Source: Clostridia bacterium
Lineage (GTDB): Bacteria > Bacillota > Clostridia > Lachnospirales > Lachnospiraceae
Length of the DNA: 64,000 bases
Direction: 5' to 3'
Assembly (NCBI GenBank): GCA_910574835.1
Contig: CAJTDE010000020.1
Span: 1 to 64,000, forward strand
Shown here piece after piece: positions 44,084 through 53,146 of the stretch. Position 1 is the stretch's first letter. Each line of letters starts with the position of its first letter. Below the pieces are notes generated by a model. It worked only from the letters and a program-made list of their open reading frames with translations. It ran no database searches and was not told where the DNA came from. The translations under genes and the position numbers were made by a program.

Positions 44084-45068
44084 TAAGACGGCACATGTTT
44101 TGAATTTACTCTCGGGAGGGGAACCGGAAAAGGAAGTGCAGCAGCCTCAGGAAGCAAAGACTGAGGCTGAAACTACGACTGTGAAAGAAAAACCGGAGCC
44201 GGCGAAGGCCGAAGCTGCTCCCGCTCCGGCTCCGACGCCTGCAATCACCCAGGCGGCCGCACCGGAGGTTCCTTCTAATATTTCGATTATTGACAACGGA
44301 GCGAAGGAAGCCGACGCCTTAGCAGCGCAGATTCATGAAGAGCTTTTGAAGGAGCTGGAAAAAGAAGAAGGGGCTGCGGTGACCGCTTCGGCTCTTGTGG
44401 AAGAGCCTTCAAAAATGGAAGAGGGTTCCCAAAAGGTGGAAAATGCAGCCATATCGGAAGCTCCTAAGCCGGAAAACATTCCTGCCGCGGAGCCTCAAAA
44501 AACTGAAACTCCTTCCGCTTCTGCTGCCGAAGCGCCTAAGGCTGAAATACCCGCTGCTCCTGCTACAGAAGCACCTAAAGCTGAGATACCCGCTGCTCCT
44601 GCTGCCGAAGCGCCTGAGGCTGAAATACCTGCCGCTCCTGTCACGGAACAACCCAAGGCTGAAACTCCTACTGCTTCTCCGGAAGCTTCTAATGCAGAAA
44701 TTTCCGCTCCCACCCCGGCAGAACCGGAGCCGGAACAGGAAGAAGTTTTAGAGCTTTCACCCGATCCGCTGACAAAACCGGAACCCCCGGCAGAACCGGA
44801 ACCGGATTATGTGATGCTGAATGTGATGCAGCGTATAGTGGAGGACAAAATCATTTATTTTATGAAACAGTTTGAGGTCTGTACCTGTCCGCGCTGCAAG
44901 GCGGATACAATTGCCCTTACGCTGAGCGGGCTTCCGTCCAAATATAAAATTGTAGATAAGTTCGCGGTGGATCCCCTGGTGAGCTACTACACCGGCCGGC
45001 TTATCAGCCAGGTTACGGTGGAGGCTTTGAAGGCTTGTACCCAGGTAAAGGACAATCCCCGCCATTGA
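44067..45068 (+). CDS. ComFB-domain protein with basic N-terminal peptide and Pro/Ala/Glu linker
   Basis: 333 residues in three parts: a basic N-terminal peptide (MARKSNKTAHVLNLLSGG), a long low-complexity linker (about 20-245) that includes 13-residue tandem repeats (about 155-195), and a ComFB-like domain (about 247-333) with CTCPRCKAD (Cys272, 274, 277) and LPSKY. ComFB domains have been reported to bind cyclic dinucleotides in other bacteria. Basic N-terminal peptides are a known way of stimulating ParA ATPases. The ATG lies inside the end of the ParA gene (17-base overlap, CAGGAGG upstream), so the two proteins are made together. Confidence 0.8.
   Translation: MARKSNKTAHVLNLLSGGEPEKEVQQPQEAKTEAETTTVKEKPEPAKAEAAPAPAPTPAITQAAAPEVPSNISIIDNGAKEADALAAQIHEELLKELEKEEGAAVTASALVEEPSKMEEGSQKVENAAISEAPKPENIPAAEPQKTETPSASAAEAPKAEIPAAPATEAPKAEIPAAPAAEAPEAEIPAAPVTEQPKAETPTASPEASNAEISAPTPAEPEPEQEEVLELSPDPLTKPEPPAEPEPDYVMLNVMQRIVEDKIIYFMKQFEVCTCPRCKADTIALTLSGLPSKYKIVDKFAVDPLVSYYTGRLISQVTVEALKACTQVKDNPRH
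44529..44678 (+). repeat. 39-bp in-frame tandem repeats in the ComFB-fusion linker
   Basis: Three full 39-bp units (44529-44567, 44568-44606, 44607-44645) and a partial fourth encode EAPKAEIPAAPAT-like peptides. They are less uniform than the 42-bp kinase repeats, so older. Confidence 0.85.
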
Positions 45069-45158
45069 TATACCTTCCCGGTCCCGGCAATTATCCCCGG
45101 TATTTGCCGGACAGGCAGAGAATTTATAAGAAATACCTACAGAAATCGGAGTCATTTT

Positions 45159-45887
45159 ATGGAACACGAAGCACATACTTCCTATACGGATATCAATACG
45201 CTCCCGGAGATACCGAAAGATTTTGCAAACCAGGCTTATCAATTTCAAGAGCTGATGATGATGTACAATTGCGCCATCCGGGAGGTCCGTACCAAGCTTG
45301 AGGTTTTGAATGACGAGCTGAGCATCCGCCATAAGCGCAACCCCATCAAGCACATTACCTCACGCATCAAACGGCCTTTGAGCATTATTCAAAAGCTGCA
45401 GCGTTATGACGCTCCCTTCACGGTGGAGGCTGTGGAGGAAATGCTGAATGATGTGGCCGGCATCCGGGTTATCTGTTCCTTTATTGATGATATTTATGCC
45501 ATTGCGGATATGCTGCTTCAGCAGGATGATATTACACTTATCCGCCAAAAAGATTATATTCAGGCTCCCAAGCCCAACGGCTACCGCAGCCTGCACTTAA
45601 TTGTGCAGATTCCGGTATTTTTTTCCGAGCAGAAGCGAAATATGCGTGTGGAGGTACAGATCCGCACAATCGCTATGGATTTCTGGGCCAGTGTGGATCA
45701 TCAGCTTAAATATAAGCAGGATGTGGAGAATCCGGAGGCTGTTTCTGCCGAATTGAAGGAATGTGCGGAGATAATCGCCCAGACAGATGCCAGGATGCTT
45801 GCGATCAAGAATCAGATTTACTGCAATGAAAAGCTTCACAAGTCCTGGCAGGATAAATTTGAAAAGCTGGAGATACCATTAAAATAG
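45159..45887 (+). CDS. relQ: GTP pyrophosphokinase, RelQ/YjbM-type small alarmone synthetase
   Basis: 242-residue single-domain (p)ppGpp synthetase. Family motifs are SRIKRPLSIIQKL, DVAGIRVICSFIDD, PKPNGYRSLH and the catalytic Glu region VEVQIRTIAMDFWASVDHQLKYK. There is no hydrolase or TGS domain. It transfers pyrophosphate from ATP to GDP/GTP. CGGAG precedes the ATG. It lies 90 bases after the ComFB-fusion gene and ends at a strong terminator, so the three plus-strand genes probably form one unit. Confidence 0.93.
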   Translation: MEHEAHTSYTDINTLPEIPKDFANQAYQFQELMMMYNCAIREVRTKLEVLNDELSIRHKRNPIKHITSRIKRPLSIIQKLQRYDAPFTVEAVEEMLNDVAGIRVICSFIDDIYAIADMLLQQDDITLIRQKDYIQAPKPNGYRSLHLIVQIPVFFSEQKRNMRVEVQIRTIAMDFWASVDHQLKYKQDVENPEAVSAELKECAEIIAQTDARMLAIKNQIYCNEKLHKSWQDKFEKLEIPLK

Positions 45888-45898
45888 TAAAGCAAAAA

Positions 45899-45949
45899 AA
45901 TCCTCATAGAAATTCTCCTTCGTTATTGCAAGGGATTTCTATGAGGATT
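45899..45949. terminator. Bidirectional terminator between relQ and the HD hydrolase
   Basis: Perfect 15-bp arms AATCCTCATAGAAAT / ATTTCTATGAGGATT with a 21-nt loop; T-rich on both exits. It closes the converging plus- and minus-strand units. Confidence 0.92.
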
Positions 45950-46008
45950 CTTTTTCTTCTATCAGCTTCAAGCTTTTGAATGCTGCTTCCTGTGTTTCCG
46001 GATAAATC

Positions 46009-46602
46009 CTATCCCTCCGCCACAGTCTCCATCTCTTTTGCCACCTGCTCCTCACAGGATCGCATAGCGTCAATAGTCATGGAAAACAGCTTATCCAGCT
46101 CCCATCCCAAAACCTCCGCACCGTCGCGGATCACATCCCGGGAGCAGCCGGCCGCAAAGCGTTTGTCCTTGAATTTCTTCTTGAGACTGGAAACCTCCAT
46201 ATCCATCACGCTCTTGGAAGGACGCATCCGCGCCGCCGCCCCGATAAGGCCGGTCAGCTCGTCTGCGGCAAAAAGAATTTTCTCCATCTCATGCTCCGGT
46301 TTCACATCACTTACCAAACCATAGCCATGACTGCACACCGCATGAATCAGCTCGTCTTCTGCGTCGCCTTCTTTTAAAAGCTCCGGAGCCTTCCGGCAGT
46401 GCTCTTCCGGGTACAATTCAAAATCAATATCATGAAGAAGTCCGGCAATGCCCCAGAAGTCCTCTTCCTCTCCGTATCCAAGCTCCTTTGCATACCAGCG
46501 CATAACGCCCTCCACGGTCAGGCCGTGAAGAATATGAAAAGGTTCCTTATTGTACTTCCTAAGCAGCGAAAGCGCCTGCTCTCTTGTCAATGCTGTTTTC
46601 AT
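46009..46602 (-). CDS. HD-domain hydrolase
   Basis: 197-residue protein with the HD metal-binding set: an early His in HILHGL, HD in LLHDIDFELYPEEH, a later His in AVCSHGYG and Asp in AADELTGL. The family acts on phosphate esters or nucleotides; the substrate is unknown. The ATG at 46602 is the real start: the open frame to 46644 is repeat R2. It ends the long minus-strand housekeeping run. Confidence 0.88.
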   Translation of the reverse strand: MKTALTREQALSLLRKYNKEPFHILHGLTVEGVMRWYAKELGYGEEEDFWGIAGLLHDIDFELYPEEHCRKAPELLKEGDAEDELIHAVCSHGYGLVSDVKPEHEMEKILFAADELTGLIGAAARMRPSKSVMDMEVSSLKKKFKDKRFAAGCSRDVIRDGAEVLGWELDKLFSMTIDAMRSCEEQVAKEMETVAEG

Positions 46603-46618
46603 CTTATCTTCTCTCCTA

Positions 46619-46700
46619 TTCCAGTTCCGTAATATCTCTTCCAATACACCCGTATAAAATCAATTTCCAGTCACAAATGCATGTGCCTGTAAATCGATTT
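46619..46700. repeat. R2 hairpin repeat, full copy
   Basis: 82-bp copy from TTCCAGTTCCGTAATATCTC to a 44-nt hairpin at 46657-46700 (AAATC, ATTT, CAG, CACA pairing with TGTG, CTG, AAAT, GATTT). Its far end touches the stop codon of the nucleoside kinase gene; its near end supplies TGGAATAGGAG, the ribosome site of the HD hydrolase gene. Confidence 0.9.
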
Positions 46701-48358
46701 TACACCCGGAAGCATCCGCCCCCGATAAATTCCCGCACCAAGGAATTATCCGGAATAAAGGAGCTGTCCACGCCCAGGAAATAATCCAGGAACTTCAAAA
46801 GACGTTTGGCCTCCAGGTATTCCGGCTCCTCCCGCCCGATTCCGAAAAGCAAAGGCTCCGCATACTGCTTCAATACCGCCAGCTCATAGATCAGCGCGGA
46901 GTTGAACATCGCATCCGCTTCCTCCTGATAGGGGAAAATATTTTCATCCTCTCCCCGGCGCACGGAAGGCCACATACTGATCGTCCGGGCCGCTCCTGAG
47001 CCTCTTGTCCTGGCATCCCGCACCATTCGGCGGATCAGACGCCCGTCCGTGGTGGGAATCCGGTTATGTTCATCTACATTGAGCTGTGTCAATGCGCTGA
47101 TATAGATCTTAAACTTACTCTCCCTGGGCAGGCTGTAGGAAAGCTTGTCATTGAGACAATGAATCCCCTCCAATACCAGAATATCCTCGTCTCCCAGAGT
47201 CATATAATCTCCGTTGTACTCCTTCTTCCCCAGCTTAAAATTAAAACGGGGAATCTCCACAGTCTTTCCGGACAAAAGCTCGCTCATCTGCTGATTAAAC
47301 AGCTCCACATCCACAGCCTCCAGGCACTCGAAGTTATAATTGCCATCCTCGTCCTTCGGCGTCATCTCCCGTTCCACAAAATAATTATCCACGGCAATGG
47401 GATGAGGTCTGAGTCCTGCCGCTTTAAGCTGAATGGACAGCCGGTGGGAAAATGTTGTCTTTCCGGATGAGGAAGGGCCTGCAATCATAATAAACTTCCG
47501 GCTCCTGTCCTCCGCAATGGTCCGGGCAATCTCCGCAATCTTACGCTCCTGCAGCGCCTCCTGAGCCATCACAAGATCCTGCATGCCTCCCCTGGAAATA
47601 CAGTCATTCAGCTCTCCTACCGTAGAAACCTCAAGCATATCCCCCCAGGAAACCGATTCCTTCATCACCTGGAATACCTTGTGCTGCGGCTTAAAGGGCG
47701 GCACGGTATCCGGCTGCTTCTGCAGGGGGAACTGAATCACAAAGCCCGCATCATAAAGATAAAGCTCAAAATACTTCAGATAACTGGTATCCGGAACCAT
47801 ATACCCATAGTAATAGTCCTCAAAATTCCCAAGCTTGTAGATATTCACCCGGGAAGCCCTGCGGTAACGGAACAGCTTTTCCTTGTCATACATCTTATGA
47901 GCATGGAAAATAGCAAGAGCCTCGTCCGTGTTGACATTGCGCTTTTCAATAGGCATAGCCTGCCCGGCCAGCTCCAGCATTTTTTCCTTGATCCTCGCCA
48001 AAAGCTCCTCATTCAAAAGCAGATCCCCTTCCAGGGTACAGTAGTAACCATTGCTTAAGGAGTACTGAACCTGAGCACGATGTATCCTGTCGTGACCTAT
48101 CACCTTATAGACAGCCTTCATCAAAAGCAGCGTCATACTCCGCCGATAGGTCTGCTGACCGATAAAGGTAGCCGTGGTAAGAAAATCAAGCTCACAGTCT
48201 GAACTCAGCTTTTTTGAAAGCTCCTGAAGCTTATTGTTCACAGATACCAGAACAATATCGTAGGGATAGTCCTTCTGGCAATCCTTCGCAATCGTTTGAT
48301 AAGCAGTTCCTTCCGGATACTCATAAACCTTCCCGTCAATCGTTACTTTGTAATCCAT
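46700..48358 (-). CDS. Nucleoside kinase (uridine-kinase-like with TGS-like N-terminus)
   Basis: 552 residues. An N-terminal TGS/ThrRS-like region (DYKVTIDGKVYEYPEGTAYQTIAKD...) is followed by a middle domain with HAHKMYDKEKLFRYRRAS and a C-terminal P-loop kinase of the uridine kinase/phosphoribulokinase fold (IAGPSSSGKTTFSHRL, AVDNYFVEREMTPKDEDG). This architecture is common in Clostridia and annotated as nucleoside kinase. The ATG follows GGAGGG, with an R1 copy immediately upstream. The stop codon abuts the R2 element. Confidence 0.9.
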   Translation of the reverse strand: MDYKVTIDGKVYEYPEGTAYQTIAKDCQKDYPYDIVLVSVNNKLQELSKKLSSDCELDFLTTATFIGQQTYRRSMTLLLMKAVYKVIGHDRIHRAQVQYSLSNGYYCTLEGDLLLNEELLARIKEKMLELAGQAMPIEKRNVNTDEALAIFHAHKMYDKEKLFRYRRASRVNIYKLGNFEDYYYGYMVPDTSYLKYFELYLYDAGFVIQFPLQKQPDTVPPFKPQHKVFQVMKESVSWGDMLEVSTVGELNDCISRGGMQDLVMAQEALQERKIAEIARTIAEDRSRKFIMIAGPSSSGKTTFSHRLSIQLKAAGLRPHPIAVDNYFVEREMTPKDEDGNYNFECLEAVDVELFNQQMSELLSGKTVEIPRFNFKLGKKEYNGDYMTLGDEDILVLEGIHCLNDKLSYSLPRESKFKIYISALTQLNVDEHNRIPTTDGRLIRRMVRDARTRGSGAARTISMWPSVRRGEDENIFPYQEEADAMFNSALIYELAVLKQYAEPLLFGIGREEPEYLEAKRLLKFLDYFLGVDSSFIPDNSLVREFIGGGCFRV

Positions 48359-48377
48359 ATGTGCCCTCCTATTAAAA

Positions 48378-48494
48378 GTCGCTGCGCGACAGCACTAAAG
48401 GGTAAAGCTGCTTCGGCACACCGGTAATGAGTGAAACTTTTATTCGAAAAAGCACTCATAAAAGTTCCTCTCGTGCGCCTTTACAGCTTTACCG
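48378..48494. repeat. R1 hairpin repeat, single copy
   Basis: One full unit starting GTCGCTGCGCGAC. Its outer arms are GGTAAAGCTG / CAGCTTTACC, changed on both sides relative to the other loci so that pairing is kept. It lies 20 bases from the nucleoside kinase start. Next to it, GTCCAGC (48494-48500) and GCTGGAC (48536-48542) form another inverted repeat. Confidence 0.88.
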
Positions 48495-48560
48495 TCCAGC
48501 ATAAATTATTTCTAATAAATACTTGACATTTCTTAGCTGGACTATTCCAGTTCCATAATC

Positions 48561-49334
48561 CTAAACCACCAAAAACGGCTGCCTCACCGCCTCCGTATAT
48601 ATGGTAAGCTCCGGAAAATTCCGCTCCACAAAGCTCTTTAGATCCGCAATAAAAATATGTTCAATCCCGTAATGTCCGGCATCAATGACCGCCACACCGC
48701 AATCCTCCATGTCAATTCCCGTATGGTGATCAATATCCCCCGTAATCAACACATCCGCCCCAGACATAAGGGCCGGCTTCGCCATGCTCTTCCCCGCCCC
48801 CGGCGACAGGGCGGCGATTCTTACCGTCTTATTCAAGTCCCCGAAAACCTTTACATTCGGCAGATGAAACCGCTCCTTCACAAGCCCCGCACATTCCTCC
48901 AGGGTCATAGAAGCGGGAAGGCTTCCCACCCGTCCGATCCCTTCCCCGTCAAAGACCTCCTCCAGCACAAAGGTATCCGTAAGCTCCAGAAAAGAAGCCG
49001 CAAGCTCCGCCATTCCCATCACATCATAATTCGTATGCATGGCGTAATAAGAAATATTACCCCGAATCAATCGAATCAGCCGTTCTCCCACATAATCATC
49101 TGTGGTAACGGATTTGATGCTTCCGAAAATCATAGGATGATGGGTCAGAAGAAGATCCGCCTTCTCCTTAAGCGCCCTGTCAATCACTCCGTCCGTAGCA
49201 TCCAGAGCAATGTACACGCTCCTTACCTCCTGCTCCCGATCTCCTGCCAGAAGCCCTACATTGTCCCAATCACAGGCATAGATTCTCGGATACCGCTCTT
49301 CTATCTTCTCAATCAAATCCTGGCATTTTATCAT
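48561..49334 (-). CDS. Nif3-like dinuclear metal-centre protein
   Basis: 257-residue Nif3/YqfO-family protein with the metal-binding LLTHHPMIF near residue 65 and HYGIEHIF near the C-terminus. Family members carry two metal ions; the activity is unsettled. The ATG at 49334 follows GGGAGGGG; the upstream reading frame is not family-like and includes an R1 remnant. It follows trmK, a common pairing in Firmicutes. Confidence 0.92.
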   Translation of the reverse strand: MIKCQDLIEKIEERYPRIYACDWDNVGLLAGDREQEVRSVYIALDATDGVIDRALKEKADLLLTHHPMIFGSIKSVTTDDYVGERLIRLIRGNISYYAMHTNYDVMGMAELAASFLELTDTFVLEEVFDGEGIGRVGSLPASMTLEECAGLVKERFHLPNVKVFGDLNKTVRIAALSPGAGKSMAKPALMSGADVLITGDIDHHTGIDMEDCGVAVIDAGHYGIEHIFIADLKSFVERNFPELTIYTEAVRQPFLVV

Positions 49335-49359
49335 AAAACTCTGCCCCTCCCATTTAAAA

Positions 49360-49370
49360 GTCGCTGCGCG
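49360..49370. repeat. R1 remnant
   Basis: GTCGCTGCGCG, the first 11 bases of R1, lies 26 bases from the Nif3 start with AT-rich sequence and a CCTCC (Shine-Dalgarno complement) between, exactly as in the full copies. The rest of the unit is missing. Confidence 0.6.
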
Positions 49371-49386
49371 GAACATTACTTCACCA

Positions 49387-50103
49387 TTAAACATTCCGCT
49401 TCTGCTGCTCAAGAACACAGCCTTCCAAAGCCTCATTCAAAATCCGTATATCCCTCCGAACAAAATATTCCCGGGCAAGCGTCCGCTCTTTTCCCTCCTT
49501 CGGGAGCCTCTCAAGAATCTTCTCATTCGTCTCAATCTGCTTCCTCAGATAGTTCTCCAAAACCGGAAGGGACTGCTGCAGTTCAACCCTCCCGTAACGA
49601 TATTCCGGCAGGGTATAAGTCCGTCCTCTCCCCTGTACCGCCTTCATCATGGGATAATATTTTCCATCCTCATTTACAATATCCTCACGGATAATCTGCC
49701 AGTCATTCCGATAAATCCACTGACGGATGCCAGCAATATCAGACTGGGGCTGCAGGATCAGCTCCCGGACGGAGGAAAGCGCCTCTCTTCCCTCATACAG
49801 AATCTTCTCCATCAAAATGCCGCCCATTCCGGCAATCAGAACCGAATCTCCCTCCCCTGCCTTGAGGGCTGTCAGGCCGTCCGAAAGCCTTGTTTGTATG
49901 TACCCGATAAGCCCTGCTTCCTCAATATGGCTTTTCGCCCGTAGAAGAGGGCCTTCGTTAATATCCATAGCAATCGCCGAAGGAATCCGCTTTGTCTCAC
50001 AAAGGCAGATGGGAACATACCCATGATCTGTTCCCACATCCACCAGGCGGTTTCCGGGGGATACCATTCCGGCTAATCGCTCCAATCGTTTTGATAGATT
50101 CAT
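49387..50103 (-). CDS. trmK: tRNA (adenine-N1)-methyltransferase TrmK
   Basis: 238-residue SAM-dependent methyltransferase that modifies A22 of tRNA. Motif I is VDVGTDHGYVPICL, followed by AMDINEGPLLRA and IAGMGG. It starts 3 bases after the rpoD stop; its ribosome site lies within the end of rpoD. Confidence 0.92.
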   Translation of the reverse strand: MNLSKRLERLAGMVSPGNRLVDVGTDHGYVPICLCETKRIPSAIAMDINEGPLLRAKSHIEEAGLIGYIQTRLSDGLTALKAGEGDSVLIAGMGGILMEKILYEGREALSSVRELILQPQSDIAGIRQWIYRNDWQIIREDIVNEDGKYYPMMKAVQGRGRTYTLPEYRYGRVELQQSLPVLENYLRKQIETNEKILERLPKEGKERTLAREYFVRRDIRILNEALEGCVLEQQKRNV

Positions 50104-50106
50104 AGC

Positions 50107-51210
50107 TTAGTCCAGATAATCCTTAAGCTTCCTGCTGCGGCTCGGGTGGCGCAGCTTCCGGAGAGCCTTGGCCTCAATCTGACGGATACGCTCGCGCGTT
50201 ACCTGGAACTCCTTTCCCACTTCCTCCAGGGTACGCGCCCGCCCGTCGTCCAGGCCAAAGCGCAGACGCAGCACCTTCTGCTCCCGATCTGTCAGCGTAC
50301 TCAAAACCTCCACAAGCTGCTCCTTTAAGAGCGTAAAAGCCGCGGCGTCGGAAGGCACCGGAACATTGTCATCCTGGATAAAGTCGCCAAGATGGCTGTC
50401 CTCCTCCTCACCGATAGGCGTCTCTAAAGACACCGGCTCCTGAGAAATCTTTAGGATCTCCCGGACGCGCTCCACCGGAAGCTTCATCTCCTCCGCAATC
50501 TCCTCCGGTGAAGGCTCTCTTCCAAGCTCCTGCAAAAGCTGCCGTGATACGCGGATCAGTTTGTTAATCGTCTCCACCATATGCACGGGAATCCGGATGG
50601 TTCTGGCCTGGTCCGCAATGGCTCTGGTAATGGCCTGGCGAATCCACCAGGTAGCATAGGTGCTGAATTTGAAACCTTTACGGTAATCAAACTTCTCCAC
50701 CGCCTTGATAAGACCCAAGTTTCCTTCCTGAATCAGATCCAGGAAAAGCATCCCTCTGCCCACATAGCGCTTGGCAATGCTGACCACCAGACGCAGATTC
50801 GCCTCCGCCAGACGCTTCTTGGCCTCCTCATCTCCCAGCTCCAGACGCTTTGCCAGCTCAATTTCCTCCTCCGCGCTTAAGAGCGGAACCTTTCCAATTT
50901 CCTTCAGATACATGCGGACGGGGTCCTCAATGCTGACGCCCTCCGGTACGGAAAGATCGATTTGTTCAACATCGACTTCGTCCTCATCCGTGAGAATAAT
51001 CTCATCGTCATCGTCGTCGCTGGTAATCCGGAGCACGTCAATATTGTGGGCTTCCAGGTATTCCAGGATTTTCTCGAAATGCTCCGCATCCAATTCCATG
51101 TCATGGAAAAAGTCGTTGATCTCCTGATATTCCAGGATATTTTTCTTTTTCTTTGCCATAGCCAGAAGCTCTTTTAACTTCTCCTCAAATTTTACCATGT
51201 TTTCTTCCAT
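50107..51210 (-). CDS. rpoD: RNA polymerase primary sigma factor RpoD/SigA
   Basis: 367-residue housekeeping sigma factor. Region 1.2 has [21 protein letters not shown], region 2 has [18 protein letters not shown], region 4 has [15 protein letters not shown]-like and [23 protein letters not shown] motifs. It has the short acidic N-terminal region 1.1 typical of Firmicutes. The ATG at 51210 has AAGGA at 9 bases; an ATG 6 codons upstream is less well placed. It follows dnaG, the classic macromolecular-synthesis order. Confidence 0.97.
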   Translation of the reverse strand: MEENMVKFEEKLKELLAMAKKKKNILEYQEINDFFHDMELDAEHFEKILEYLEAHNIDVLRITSDDDDDEIILTDEDEVDVEQIDLSVPEGVSIEDPVRMYLKEIGKVPLLSAEEEIELAKRLELGDEEAKKRLAEANLRLVVSIAKRYVGRGMLFLDLIQEGNLGLIKAVEKFDYRKGFKFSTYATWWIRQAITRAIADQARTIRIPVHMVETINKLIRVSRQLLQELGREPSPEEIAEEMKLPVERVREILKISQEPVSLETPIGEEEDSHLGDFIQDDNVPVPSDAAAFTLLKEQLVEVLSTLTDREQKVLRLRFGLDDGRARTLEEVGKEFQVTRERIRQIEAKALRKLRHPSRSRKLKDYLD

Positions 51211-51248
51211 GTTGTTCCATCCTTCCATAACTTGTTAGTATTTTATCC

Positions 51249-53012
51249 TTAATCCAAAGAAATATGCAATTTCTCCAATTGACGCCTGCGCCCTACTACC
51301 TGCTGCAGGCCAATCATATCGGTTGGGTCCAGTTCTTTTGCCCTCTTTTCCAGAGCATTTTTCAAAACCTTGTAAACCGCTTCCTTCAGAGCCTTCTCCA
51401 ATTCTTCCTTTGTGTCCGTCTTAAGCTCCGCATTAAAAACGGCCGCCGCCCTGCGCTGCTCCTCGGAATCCTCAAAGGTATTCACAATCCGGGCAGGATT
51501 CAGATCTCCCCTCTCCTGCTGCTCATAAAGCATGCCGGCAATCCGTTCGTAAAGGGGAACCGTAAAGTCCTCCGGCGATACATGACGGCGGATCTCCCGG
51601 AAATATACGGGATCGGAGATCATCCAGGTCAGCAGAAGCTTCTGGGAGGCATCGCTTCCGTCCTCTTGCTCCTTTTTGCGTGAGGACACATCCCTTGGGC
51701 GTTCCACCGGCCGGACACCCCCCAGAGCAATCCCCATCTGATTGACCTTTTTTTGCAGCGCTTCATAGCCGACATGATACTGCTGCGAAAGCGTCTCTAT
51801 GTAATTATTCCGCTCCAGCTCGTCCGAAAAACCCAGAAGCTTTCTTGCCATCTGATCAAAAAATGCCGTCTTGCCTGCCGGGTCCTTCAGATTAAAGCCC
51901 CGCTCCAAAACCTCGATTTCGAAAAGGAAGCTGCTCTTCGCCTCGTCTATCCGCTGCTGAAAGGCTTCCGTCCCCAGAGCCTTGATAAATTCATCCGGGT
52001 CCTTATAGGGTTTCATATTGATCACCCGGACGGAAAGTCCTGCCTCCTTCAAAATGGGAATAGCCCGAAGCGCAGCATTGGTGCCTGCCTCATCGCTGTC
52101 ATAGGTCAAAAGCACCTCCTGGGTAAACCGCTTCAGAAGAAGGGACTGCTGCGGGGTAAAGGCCGTCCCCAGGGACGCCACCGCCTGGTTAAAACCTGCT
52201 TGATGGAGGGCAATCACATCCATATAGCCCTCGCAGATGATCATATTGGACTTCCGGGCGCTTCTTGCAAGGTTCAGACCGTAGAGATTCCGGCTTTTGT
52301 CGAAAATCCTTGTCTCGGGGGAATTTAAGTACTTGGGCTTGGCATCCCCCATCACCCGCCCTCCAAAACCAATCACCCGGTTATTGCCGTCCATAATGGG
52401 AAACATCACCCGGTTCCAGAACTTATCATAAGCTCCCCGCCGCTCGTCCATCGTAATCAGGCCGGAATCCTTCAAAAGCTCGTCCGAATACCCCTCCTGC
52501 TTTAAGTACTTGTAAAGCTGTCCGTTATACTTGCCGGAATAGCCCAATCCAAAGCGGCGGATGGTGTCGTCGGTGAGCGCTCTGTTTCTGAGATACTCGT
52601 AGGCATCTCTCCCGCTCTCCTGCTTAAGCTGATAATAATAGAACTTAGCCGCCTTTTTGTGAATCTCCAACAACCGGCCTTTTAAGTCCGCCTGCCGCTT
52701 TGCTTCCTCCGAGTACTCCATCTCCGGCAGAGTCACGCCGCAGCGGTCCGCCAGATACTTTACGGTCTCAGGAAAGGTGTAGTTCTCATATTCCATCAGG
52801 AAATTGAACACCGTGCCTCCCGCATGACAGCCAAAGCAGTAATACATCTGCCGATCCGGCGTCACGGAAAAGGAGGGCGACTTCTCACTGTGAAACGGGC
52901 AGAGTCCAAAGTACCTGCTCCCCTGCTTCCGAAGGCGCACGTAGCCGGATATGACATCCACAATATCATTTTTTAAACGTATTTCCTCTATTAAATCCTC
53001 CGAATAATACAT
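51249..53012 (-). CDS. dnaG: DNA primase DnaG
   Basis: 587-residue primase: an N-terminal zinc finger (CPFHSEKSPSFSVTPDRQMYYCFGCHAGG), the RNA polymerase/TOPRIM core (IICEGYMDVIALHQAG, YDSDEAGTNAA) and a C-terminal helicase-interaction region. It makes RNA primers at the replication fork. Its gene is followed by rpoD after 38 bases. Confidence 0.97.
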   Translation of the reverse strand: MYYSEDLIEEIRLKNDIVDVISGYVRLRKQGSRYFGLCPFHSEKSPSFSVTPDRQMYYCFGCHAGGTVFNFLMEYENYTFPETVKYLADRCGVTLPEMEYSEEAKRQADLKGRLLEIHKKAAKFYYYQLKQESGRDAYEYLRNRALTDDTIRRFGLGYSGKYNGQLYKYLKQEGYSDELLKDSGLITMDERRGAYDKFWNRVMFPIMDGNNRVIGFGGRVMGDAKPKYLNSPETRIFDKSRNLYGLNLARSARKSNMIICEGYMDVIALHQAGFNQAVASLGTAFTPQQSLLLKRFTQEVLLTYDSDEAGTNAALRAIPILKEAGLSVRVINMKPYKDPDEFIKALGTEAFQQRIDEAKSSFLFEIEVLERGFNLKDPAGKTAFFDQMARKLLGFSDELERNNYIETLSQQYHVGYEALQKKVNQMGIALGGVRPVERPRDVSSRKKEQEDGSDASQKLLLTWMISDPVYFREIRRHVSPEDFTVPLYERIAGMLYEQQERGDLNPARIVNTFEDSEEQRRAAAVFNAELKTDTKEELEKALKEAVYKVLKNALEKRAKELDPTDMIGLQQVVGRRRQLEKLHISLD

Positions 53013-53146
53013 GCATTATCACCCATTCCAATCAGGAGCAGTTATTCCGGCCCGTTTTTCCGGCAGCACAGGTCAAAAAGTTTCCCGGGCGTGCAGCCAT
53101 CGCAGACAGCGAACACAGGCTTCACTGTTATTTGTGCAACGCCGTA

